10,982 bases of DNA from DTYU01 sp040756575 (lineage in GTDB: Bacteria > Bacillota > Desulfotomaculia > Desulfotomaculales > Ammonificaceae), in NCBI GenBank assembly GCA_040756575.1, contig JBFLYP010000036.1:1-10982 (forward strand). The letters are read 5' to 3'. A model generated the notes under the pieces. It was not told where the DNA came from, did not search any database, and worked only from the letters and a program-made list of their open reading frames with translations. Every line of letters begins with the position of its first letter. Positions within the stretch are counted from its first letter, which is position 1. This document shows positions 1-6,739 of this stretch, piece after piece. The position numbers and the translations under genes were made by a program.

Positions 1-1
1 G

Positions 2-166
2 AAAGAAGAAGCTGTTTGGCTCACCGAATACCGGGACTTTGACGAAGCCAGGCAGGACATCGAGCGGTATATCCGTTTCTACAACACCGAAAGGCTGCAT
101 TCGGCCCTTGGTTACCGCTCACCGGCTGAATACCGGGCCTACCTGGCTCAACAGACTGCCGCTTGA
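2..166 (+). CDS. IS3-family transposase (OrfB), C-terminal end only
   Basis: The reading frame is open from base 2 and ends at TGA 164-166, giving about 54 residues. It contains the hallmark C-terminal block of IS3 OrfB/integrase-core proteins: YIRFYNTERLHSALGY followed by RSPAEY. The window begins with KEEAVW, which in this family lies just after the segment carrying the third catalytic acid of the DDE triad, so no catalytic residue is visible. The protein catalyses cut-out and integration of the element. The missing part is simply outside the window, so nothing suggests this gene is itself broken. Confidence 0.9.
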   Translation, partial: KEEAVWLTEYRDFDEARQDIERYIRFYNTERLHSALGYRSPAEYRAYLAQQTAA

Positions 167-196
167 GAAAGGGGGTGCTGAGCCCATAATTCATCC

Positions 197-321
197 TGAA
201 CACCTCTTGGGTGCAACTCCTATCGCAGCCCGGCGGCGGTCAAGGGGCCGCGCAGCGGCGGCGCAAGCCCTTGCCCTTGACAGCAGCCGGGCGAGATAGA
301 TAATGGCTCAAGTGGTGTTCA
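197..321. repeat. Large imperfect palindrome inside the IS 3' noncoding region
   Basis: The segment begins TGAACACC (197-204) and ends GGTGTTCA (314-321). The two arms match for about 50 bases with some mismatches and a 2-base bulge. Paired blocks include CTTGGG with CTCAAG, CTATC with GATAG, GCCCGGC with GCCGGGC, and GTCAAGGG (239-246) with CCCTTGAC (274-281). The apex holds a second small hairpin, GCCGC/GCGGC (247-251 and 255-259). No open coding sequence is convincing here. It could be an integral structural part of the IS, a nested MITE or REP-like palindromic element, or a transcription-slowing structure. There is no U-run to make it a classic terminator. I saw no target duplication at its edges. 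Confidence 0.75.
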
Positions 322-368
322 GTTCCCGTTACCAAAATTAAAAAGACTCCCTTCAAACCGGCCGATTT

Positions 369-389
369 TGTCTTGACTTACGGGGGTCA
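369..389 (+). repeat. Presumed right terminal inverted repeat of the IS3-family element
   Basis: The stretch begins TGTCTTGAC and ends GGGGGTCA. Many IS3-family elements of Firmicutes have ends of this style, with a GACCCCC-type outer edge and a TCAAGACA-type inner edge. The final CA follows the family rule. It contains TTGACT (373-378), which could act as an outward -35 box, but no -10 hexamer lies at proper spacing in the flanking DNA. The partner repeat is outside the window, so this is assigned from one end only. Confidence 0.55.
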
Positions 390-412
390 TTACGGAGGAA
401 AGTATCGGTAGC

Positions 413-1585
413 TTGGATCCGATCTTGGGCGAAAAGGTGGAGCAGGAAATAGCACGCCTCATAATGACAAGTCCTGATCAGAGTTCTGATCAGGTGGAGA
501 ACTGGGCAGCCGATCTCGAGGTGAGGGTAAGACAGGCCAAGGAAGCGGAAGAAAGGCTTCAGGACCTGATAATGGATAGATCAAGCTTTCGGATGGACAA
601 AGTCCACGAGGTATTAGGTAATGCAGTTGATACCGAGGCATTCGCGTATGCGGAGTCCTTGGTGGTTAATTTCCTAAGGCGTTTTCCTACTGCCGAAGTC
701 GAGCCGCTTGCCGGGCGAACGTGGCGACTTCGACTTCCACCGGCTTTCGTTAAAGATGCACAGGAGTTCTTTAAAATAGACCTTAAGGAATATGAGGAGA
801 CGAAAGCAATATTTGAACCCCAAGAAGCAGGCAAACACGAGGAGTGGGAATTTCTTGCGTTCGGTCACCCGCTCTTTGACGCCATAGTTGAATATTGCCG
901 CACACCTCATTTTATCAGACCCTATCAGGGAAGGCCCGATCTGGTTCCTTTTGGCTTGGCAGCAGCATTCCGCATTTCTTCTCCAGAATATGCCGGCAAA
1001 AGAGGCTGGTTCTTTTTGTTTGAGGCTCAGGCAAAGGGTGGTATCTGTCAGCCGATAAAGGTAATACCTCTCTTTGTTTGCGAAAGCGGGGAGGTATATA
1101 CAAGAATCGCTGACCATATCTTGCACCAACTCTGCCACCATAAGTTCGAGGAGTATGAGGAGCATATAAAGGTCCGCGAGAGGATTCCATATTCCACCTT
1201 ACCGGGTTGTTTTGAAAAAGCTAAACAGGTGTTCCAGGATCTTATTGAGCAGATGGGGCGAGAGTGGAATGTCCAGAATAAGCGGTTGGCAGAGGAAGAA
1301 CTGAATAGGATCGACCGGTGCTATCGCCACCTCATCGCGCGTGCTCAGGCGGATCTTGAGCGGGAAAGGACGAATCTTGAAAATGTCCGGAAGATGGCTG
1401 TAACAGAACAACAAAGAAAAATATTGCCGGCTTTAGAAGGCAGAGTCCGTAGAGTAGAAAGAAAGATTACGGAAATGCAGCAAGAATGGGAAAGAAAACG
1501 CGAGAGCATCACGAGTCGGGTCAATCTCACTGTTGAGTCGGGTGGGGAGCCTATTTGTGCAGCATATGTGGAGCTTGTGGGGTAG
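413..1585 (+). CDS. C-terminal remnant of a RapA/HepA-like SNF2 helicase, probably 5'-truncated by the IS
   Basis: The ORF gives 390 residues from a TTG at 413; GGAGG at 394-398 lies 14 bases upstream, further than ideal. No Walker A, DEAH or other helicase motif is present. What is present resembles the region that follows the motor in HepA/RapA-type SNF2 proteins: a start like the LGE segment after the core (PILGEKV), an accessory domain with the family-style GHPLFDAIVEYC block (HPL at about residues 152-154), a beta-rich stretch (residues ~180-230), then a charged coiled coil (~262-372) with RIDRCYRHLIARA and a short beta tail. Family-like sequence continues in frame upstream of the TTG (codons 392-412) up to the IS edge. 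This suggests the IS cut the gene and the TTG is not its native start. Its G+C (40-50 % in counted lines) is lower than the operon behind it. On its own it cannot translocate DNA. A stand-alone accessory protein is the alternative. Confidence 0.7.
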   Translation: MDPILGEKVEQEIARLIMTSPDQSSDQVENWAADLEVRVRQAKEAEERLQDLIMDRSSFRMDKVHEVLGNAVDTEAFAYAESLVVNFLRRFPTAEVEPLAGRTWRLRLPPAFVKDAQEFFKIDLKEYEETKAIFEPQEAGKHEEWEFLAFGHPLFDAIVEYCRTPHFIRPYQGRPDLVPFGLAAAFRISSPEYAGKRGWFFLFEAQAKGGICQPIKVIPLFVCESGEVYTRIADHILHQLCHHKFEEYEEHIKVRERIPYSTLPGCFEKAKQVFQDLIEQMGREWNVQNKRLAEEELNRIDRCYRHLIARAQADLERERTNLENVRKMAVTEQQRKILPALEGRVRRVERKITEMQQEWERKRESITSRVNLTVESGGEPICAAYVELVG

Positions 1586-1633
1586 CTGTTGTAGTGGCTA
1601 CGTGTTACCTTGTTCATTGTAAAGGGTTATACC

Positions 1634-1640
1634 GGGGTGG
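1634..1640 (+). promoter_or_regulatory. Ribosome binding site deciding the ATG start of the YprA-like helicase gene
   Basis: GGGGTGG lies 5 bases before ATG 1646. An in-frame TTG at 1610 would add 12 residues but has no purine-rich site ahead of it. The ATG product begins MSIFTLSQALTDDY, which looks like the usual start of this helicase family. Confidence 0.6.
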
Positions 1641-1645
1641 AAGCT

Positions 1646-4600
1646 ATGAGCATCTTCACGCTTTCCCAGGCGCTAACTGATGACTACAAGAACTATGTCC
1701 GGAGCTTCTTCAACATAGCCGATGACCGGATACGGGCGTTTGTGGAAGAAAAGTTGTTTCAGAAGGATTCCCTATGGCCGGAGGCACTGCTCCAACTGAA
1801 TCCCTCTTACGCGGAGGGAGCGGCGGTTCAGGAGTTATCCGCCCAGGGACGCCTGCACCCGTTATGTGGCAAGATATTTTGCCGGGACGGGGAGCCGCTT
1901 CGCCTTTACCACCACCAGCAGGCGGCCATCGAACGGGGGCTGGCGCACCAGTCGTTCGTGATCACGAGCGGCACGGGCTCGGGGAAAACGCTCACCTACC
2001 TTATTCCCATCTTTGACGCCGTCCTCCGGAACAATCCTGAAGAAGCGAAGGTGCGGGCGATCATCGTTTACCCGATGAACGCCCTGGTAAACTCGCAGCA
2101 CGAGATGCTGAAAGCACTCAAGAAAGGTTTTGAGGAGCGGACCGGCCGGGAGTTGCCGGTGCGCTTCGAAAAGTATACCGGCCAAGAGGACGAGGCGACA
2201 AGGTCCCGGATCCGGAAAGAACCGCCTCACATCCTGTTAACCAACTATATGATGCTGGAGCTTATTCTTCTGCGGCCTGAGGAGCGCCAGTTTGTTGACC
2301 GGGCAGTGACTGGCATAGAGTTTTTGGTATTCGACGAGCTCCATACCTACCGGGGACGCCAGGGCGCAGATGTTGCCCTGCTTATCAGGCGGTTGCGCGA
2401 GCGGTGCGGCAACCCTAACCTGGTTTGCATCGGCACCAGCGCGACGATGGTGGCCGGCGAAGGAGTGGGCGGGTTGGAGCGGCGCCAGGCGGTAGCGGCG
2501 TTCGCCAGCAAGATCTTCGGTGTCCCCGTGGCTCCTGATAACGTTATTGAAGAGCGGTTTACCCGTCTGACCACGGCGGCTGCGCCACCAGATAAGGACG
2601 CACTCCGCCGGGCGGTAGAGGCGCCCGTGCCGGAGACCGTAGCGGAAACGTTAGCCAGCCCTTTAGCGGCATGGGTTGAGCAAACCTTTGGGCTGGAAGA
2701 GGAGCCCGGCGGGAATCTCCGCCGGGTAAAGCCGCTTACGCTGACGGAAGGGGCACAAAGGTTGGCGCGGGATACCGGTTTGGGCGTAGAAGTGTGCCTC
2801 AGTCGGCTGCAAGAAGTACTTCTCAAAGGCAGTCAACTGAAGCTTCCGGACGGTAACCCTCTTTTTGCACTCAAGCTCCACCAGTTTATCAGCCAGGGCC
2901 GGGCTGTTTACGCCACGCTCGAGCCTCCTCCGGCGCGCTCCTTGACCCTGGAGGGGCAGTACTACGCGCCAGAGGAAGGAAAAACTGGCGGAGGAAAGGG
3001 GCGGGTTCTCTACCCCTTAGAATTTTGCCGGGTATGCGGGCGGGAGTATTATGTTATTTGGAAGGACGAGGATAACCAGCGGTTGCTGCCGCGAGAACAT
3101 GAGAGTGATCTTCCTGTAGACGTCGAGGCCACAGCCGGTTATCTATCCTTGGTTGACGAAAGCACTGCCTGGAGCCTGGAGCACATCCCGCCGGAGTGGC
3201 TTGACGCGAAGGGCAAGGTCAAAAAGGATTATCGAAAATATATTCCTCAGGAAGTGTGGGTCCAGTCCGATGGGTCCGTCCGCCAGGAACAAGCTGAGGG
3301 AGCGGTGAAGGCCTGGTTTCTGCCCGCGCCTTTTATGCTCTGCCTTAGCTGCGGTGAGTTTTACTCCGGCAGGGACAAAAACGAGTTCCGCAAATTAGCC
3401 CGCCTATCGAGCGAAGGGCGCAGCAGCGCCACCACGGTGCTTTCACTGTCGGCACTGCTTCACGCGCCGGAAGCGGGAATTGCCGAAGAGGCGCAAAAGG
3501 TGTTGAGTTTCACCGACAACCGTCAGGACGCTTCGCTGCAGGCGGGACACTTCAACGATTTTGTTAGGGTTTCGCTGCTCCGGGCGGCGCTGCTGGCGGC
3601 GCTTGAGCGGTACGGGGAATTGCGCTACGACGTGGTTGCCGGGAAGGTGCTCGAATTTACCGGTCTCACGCTGCGCGATGTCGCCGCTAACCCGGAGCTT
3701 GATCCTGCCACCCCCCAGGGGAAAAGGGTCTGGGCAACCTTCCGGGACTTATTGGAGTACCGGCTTTACGAAGACCTGCAGCGCGGCTGGCGCGTGGTCC
3801 AGCCCAACCTCGAGCAGTGCGGGCTTCTCCAGGTTGACTACCTCGGGCTAAAGGAGCTGTGCGAAGACCAGTCGAAGTGGGAAGGTTTTCTTCCGTTTAC
3901 CCGCCTGTCTGCCGAAAAACGCTACGAGATCCTCAAGGTTTTCCTCAACCATTTTCGGAGGAAGTTGGCCATCAACGCTTCCTGTCTCCGGGAAACCGAG
4001 CAGCAGCAACTTCAGAAGCGGGTAGAACAGGAGATTGCCGAGCGGTGGCGCTTTGAAGAGAAACGGCTTTGGTCGGCCCAGCGCTTCTTGCTTTCGCCGG
4101 TCAGCTCCGGCCGGGAGGTAAGCGGTCTGAGCCTCGGGGAAAGGAGCGTGATCGGGCGTTACCTCCGCAGGGAATTGGACCTTTCGCCGGGGGCCTACTG
4201 GGATTGTGTCCACCGGCTGGTGGATCTGCTTTGCACCCAAGGGTTGCTCCGGCGGGGCGCCGAGGGCGGTGTAGATTTTGTCCAGTTAGAGGCGGCGGCG
4301 ATAATTTGGCGGTTGGGGGATGGAAGCCCTCTGCCGCCGGACCCCGTCTATTCCCGCCGGGTAGAAAGCCCGGTTTACCTTGCAGTCCAGCGCCAAACGA
4401 ACGAGTTCTTCCGGGAATTCTACCGGACCGCTGCCCGCCGGTTACAGCATATGGAGGGCAGGGAGCATACGGCGCAGATTTCTTACGAAAAAAGGCAGGA
4501 GCGGGAGAATCGTTTTCGCCACGGCAACTTACCTTGCCTCTTTTGCTCACCGACGATGGAACTCGGGATTGATATCGCCGACCTGCAAATCGTGCATCTG

Positions 4601-6733
4601 CGGAACGTGCCGCCGACCCCGGCGAATTATGCTCAGCGCAGCGGGCGCGCCGGTCGCCGCGGCGACCCGGCCTTAGTTTTGACCTACTGCGCGGCCCGCA
4701 GCGGCCACGACCAGTATTTCTTCCGGCGGCGGGAGGCGATGGTGGCTGGGGCCGTCAAAAGCCCCCAGCTCGACTTGGGGAACGAAGACCTGGTCAGGGC
4801 GCACGTCCACGCCGTCTGGCTGGCCAAAACCGGACGCCCTCTCGGCAGGTCCATCGTTGATCTCTTAGAGACTGAGATCGAGGGTTTTCCACTTAAGGAA
4901 GAGGTTCGGGCGCAGATCAACCTTTCGGAGGCGCGGCTCAAAGAGTGCCTGCGAGAAGCCCAAGCTGTTTTGCGGGCCTGCGAGCCTGATATAGCTACTG
5001 GAGGCTGGTACGCCGACGAGTGGCTGGAGACCCTCTTGCGGAACGCGCCGCAGGAGTTCGACCGGGCCTTTAGCCGCTGGCGCGAGCTTTACCGGGCGGC
5101 GCAGGCCCAATTACAGGAGGCGCACAGCTTACTCTACCGCTCCCGCAAAAGGGAAGAGCAAAAACAGGCGGAGCAGCAGCAAAAGGAGGCCCTGCGGCAG
5201 CTAAATCTGCTTCGCAACGAGACCCAGCGGGAGGAATCAGATTTCTATCCCTACCGGTACCTGGCCTGCGAAGGATTTCTACCCGGATACAACTTCCCGC
5301 GCCTGCCGTTCCGGGCCTTCGTCCCCCGCGAGGAGGGGGAGTTTATCAGCCGCCCCCGTTTCTTGGCGCTTGCGGAGTTCGGCCCCCGCAACATTATCTA
5401 CCATGAAGGCGCAAAATACGAGGCTTATTCCCTCATCACCCCGCCGGGGGGCTTAGAGCAGCGCCGCTTGCGGGCTAAGCTCTGCAACGTTTGCGGTTAT
5501 TTCCACAAAGACGATGAGGGGATAGACCTGTGCGAGAATTGTGGCTCCCGGTTGGACGCAGCAAATAGCGAGATTGTACCCCTTTTGGAAATGGCGAACG
5601 TCAAGACTTGGCGGCGGGAGCGGATCACCTGCGACGAGGAGGAGCGCCGCCGGGAAGGATATAAACTCACCTCTCACTTCCGGTTCGCCTCATTGCCCGG
5701 CGGGCGGAAGCGGATCCAGGAAGCGGTGGTCTATGACGAGAGCGGAAATCCGGTGCTGAAACTCACCTATGGGCCGTCGGCTACCCTCTACCGGATCAAC
5801 CACGGCTGGCGGAGCCGGCGCGAGGAAGGGTTCTTGATTGATCTGGCCACTGGGTGGTGGCTAAGGGCTCGTGACGAGGAAGAGGTTGTCGAGGAGCCGC
5901 CGGTTTCACCTTCCATCCAGCGCGAGCGGGTGCGGCTCTTTGTTCACGACACGCGGAACATCCTGCTAGTTTCTTTTCTCGAACCGGCGTGGCAAAACAA
6001 GGAAGACTTCGCGGCCACTCTCCAATATGCCTTGCAGCGCGGCATCGAAACGACCTTCCAGGTCGAAGAGTCCGAGCTTGCCTCGGAGCGTATCGGCACA
6101 GGGGGAAAGCGCGCCATCCTCTTCTGGGAGGCGGCTGAAGGCGGTGCCGGTGTGTTACGCCGGCTGGTCGAGGAGCGCGATGCTTTCTCCCAGGTGGCCA
6201 GAGCAGCGCTCGAGCGGTGCCACTTCACGCCTGGCACAGAAATGGATGAAACCTGCTCCCGTGCCTGCTACGAATGTCTGCTTTCTTATACCAACCAACT
6301 GGACCACCAGCGCCTCAACCGCCACCTAATAAAAGAGGCCCTATATAGGTTTTCCAGAAGCGTGACGCTGGCCAAGAGTATGGGCAGAACTTATGAAGAG
6401 CACTACCGTTGGCTTCGGTCGCTTACCGACTCCCGTTCGGAATTGGAGCGGCGCTTTATAGATCATCTCTTCCAAACCAAGCGCCGCCTGCCAGATGATG
6501 CCCAGAGGGAATTAGCTGATTATCCGGCCATCCCCGACTTCTTTTACGAGCCCAACGTTTGCGTCTATTGTGATGGCGCGGTGCACGACCAGCGAGGGCA
6601 GCGGCAAAAAGACGAAACCGCGCGCCGCGAACTGAGGGAGCTTGGCTACCGCGTAGTGGTAATCCGGTATGACCAAGAAATAGAGGCGCAACTTCAGCGT
6701 TACCCCGATATTTTTGGCGAAAGGAGGGACTGA
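1646..6733 (+). CDS. YprA/DruE-like DUF1998 helicase with C-terminal nuclease-fold domain (DISARM/Druantia-type defence)
   Basis: The product is about 1695 residues, a large superfamily-2 ATPase expected to move on DNA in the cytoplasm. Motifs in order: Q-motif region LYHHQQ (~87-92), Walker A SGTGSGKT (108-115), YPMNALVNSQ (142-151), TNYMMLE (199-205), DELH as the DEAH box (230-233), SAT (265-267), a Cys pair C461/C464 with C566/C569, FTDNRQD (622-628), PTMELGIDI (969-977) and QRSGRAGRRG (997-1006). After the core come a charged Gln-rich coiled coil (~1167-1190), GFLPGYNFPR (~1210-1219), a second zinc cluster C1280-x2-C1283-x12-C1296-x2-C1299, and a DUF1998 module with C1525, C1537, C1541 and C1544. 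Residues ~1610-1690 resemble a Vsr/DUF559 endonuclease fold (PDFFYEP, CDGAVHD, LGYRVVVIRYD). At this length it is closer to DruE than to DrmA (~1300 residues). It is the first gene of a three-gene operon. A housekeeping YprA/MrfA repair helicase is less likely given the neighbours and length. Confidence 0.85.
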   Translation: MSIFTLSQALTDDYKNYVRSFFNIADDRIRAFVEEKLFQKDSLWPEALLQLNPSYAEGAAVQELSAQGRLHPLCGKIFCRDGEPLRLYHHQQAAIERGLAHQSFVITSGTGSGKTLTYLIPIFDAVLRNNPEEAKVRAIIVYPMNALVNSQHEMLKALKKGFEERTGRELPVRFEKYTGQEDEATRSRIRKEPPHILLTNYMMLELILLRPEERQFVDRAVTGIEFLVFDELHTYRGRQGADVALLIRRLRERCGNPNLVCIGTSATMVAGEGVGGLERRQAVAAFASKIFGVPVAPDNVIEERFTRLTTAAAPPDKDALRRAVEAPVPETVAETLASPLAAWVEQTFGLEEEPGGNLRRVKPLTLTEGAQRLARDTGLGVEVCLSRLQEVLLKGSQLKLPDGNPLFALKLHQFISQGRAVYATLEPPPARSLTLEGQYYAPEEGKTGGGKGRVLYPLEFCRVCGREYYVIWKDEDNQRLLPREHESDLPVDVEATAGYLSLVDESTAWSLEHIPPEWLDAKGKVKKDYRKYIPQEVWVQSDGSVRQEQAEGAVKAWFLPAPFMLCLSCGEFYSGRDKNEFRKLARLSSEGRSSATTVLSLSALLHAPEAGIAEEAQKVLSFTDNRQDASLQAGHFNDFVRVSLLRAALLAALERYGELRYDVVAGKVLEFTGLTLRDVAANPELDPATPQGKRVWATFRDLLEYRLYEDLQRGWRVVQPNLEQCGLLQVDYLGLKELCEDQSKWEGFLPFTRLSAEKRYEILKVFLNHFRRKLAINASCLRETEQQQLQKRVEQEIAERWRFEEKRLWSAQRFLLSPVSSGREVSGLSLGERSVIGRYLRRELDLSPGAYWDCVHRLVDLLCTQGLLRRGAEGGVDFVQLEAAAIIWRLGDGSPLPPDPVYSRRVESPVYLAVQRQTNEFFREFYRTAARRLQHMEGREHTAQISYEKRQERENRFRHGNLPCLFCSPTMELGIDIADLQIVHLRNVPPTPANYAQRSGRAGRRGDPALVLTYCAARSGHDQYFFRRREAMVAGAVKSPQLDLGNEDLVRAHVHAVWLAKTGRPLGRSIVDLLETEIEGFPLKEEVRAQINLSEARLKECLREAQAVLRACEPDIATGGWYADEWLETLLRNAPQEFDRAFSRWRELYRAAQAQLQEAHSLLYRSRKREEQKQAEQQQKEALRQLNLLRNETQREESDFYPYRYLACEGFLPGYNFPRLPFRAFVPREEGEFISRPRFLALAEFGPRNIIYHEGAKYEAYSLITPPGGLEQRRLRAKLCNVCGYFHKDDEGIDLCENCGSRLDAANSEIVPLLEMANVKTWRRERITCDEEERRREGYKLTSHFRFASLPGGRKRIQEAVVYDESGNPVLKLTYGPSATLYRINHGWRSRREEGFLIDLATGWWLRARDEEEVVEEPPVSPSIQRERVRLFVHDTRNILLVSFLEPAWQNKEDFAATLQYALQRGIETTFQVEESELASERIGTGGKRAILFWEAAEGGAGVLRRLVEERDAFSQVARAALERCHFTPGTEMDETCSRACYECLLSYTNQLDHQRLNRHLIKEALYRFSRSVTLAKSMGRTYEEHYRWLRSLTDSRSELERRFIDHLFQTKRRLPDDAQRELADYPAIPDFFYEPNVCVYCDGAVHDQRGQRQKDETARRELRELGYRVVVIRYDQEIEAQLQRYPDIFGERRD
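6721..6728 (+). promoter_or_regulatory. Strong Shine-Dalgarno inside the helicase gene end, selecting a GTG start
   Basis: AAGGAGGG sits within the last codons of the upstream gene, 11 bases before GTG 6740. An ATG at 6733 overlaps the upstream stop but is in another frame that does not give the family sequence. The arrangement predicts translational coupling of the two helicases. Confidence 0.7.
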
Positions 6734-6739
6734 TGCCCC

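Larger units (their letters stand above)
1..389 (+). mobile_element. Right-hand part of an IS3-family insertion sequence
   Basis: This segment holds the end of an IS3-type transposase (stop at 164-166), a 3' noncoding stretch with a large palindrome, and a terminal sequence reading TGTCTTGAC at 369-377 and GGGGGTCA at 382-389. IS3 elements normally end in 5'-TG...CA-3', so I place the right edge at base 389. The left end lies outside the window, so the inverted repeat pairing could not be checked. The ~220 bases between transposase stop and IS end is longer than usual for the family, mostly because of the palindrome at 197-321. Reading of the transposase points towards the downstream gene, so read-through transcription into it is possible. 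The boundary is supported because codons just after it (from 392) fit the downstream protein family in frame. Confidence 0.8.

Noticed and set aside
39..299. 86-residue + frame over the IS end
   Set aside because: It overlaps the transposase in another frame and then reads through the palindrome; the composition is repetitive Arg/Ala with no family signature.
1582..1601. GTAGC...GCTAC inverted repeat after the SNF2 remnant as a terminator
   Set aside because: The stem is only 5 bp with a 10-base loop and no T-run follows, so a terminator is not supported.
1604..1632. Possible promoter (GTTACC, 17 bases, TTATAC) before the YprA-like helicase gene
   Set aside because: The -35 matches only 3 of 6 consensus bases, and transcription would start almost on the Shine-Dalgarno site. 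It is not strong enough to list.
4101..4550. 149-residue minus-strand frame (and a 167-residue + frame at 4069-4572) inside the helicase gene
   Set aside because: Both are shadow frames of the YprA-like helicase, rich in Pro, Gly and Arg with no domain; the helicase frame runs through unbroken.
6733..6735. ATG overlapping the stop of the YprA-like helicase gene as start of the next gene
   Set aside because: It is in a different frame from the SNF2 protein; the GTG at 6740 with AAGGAGGG upstream gives the family N-terminus.
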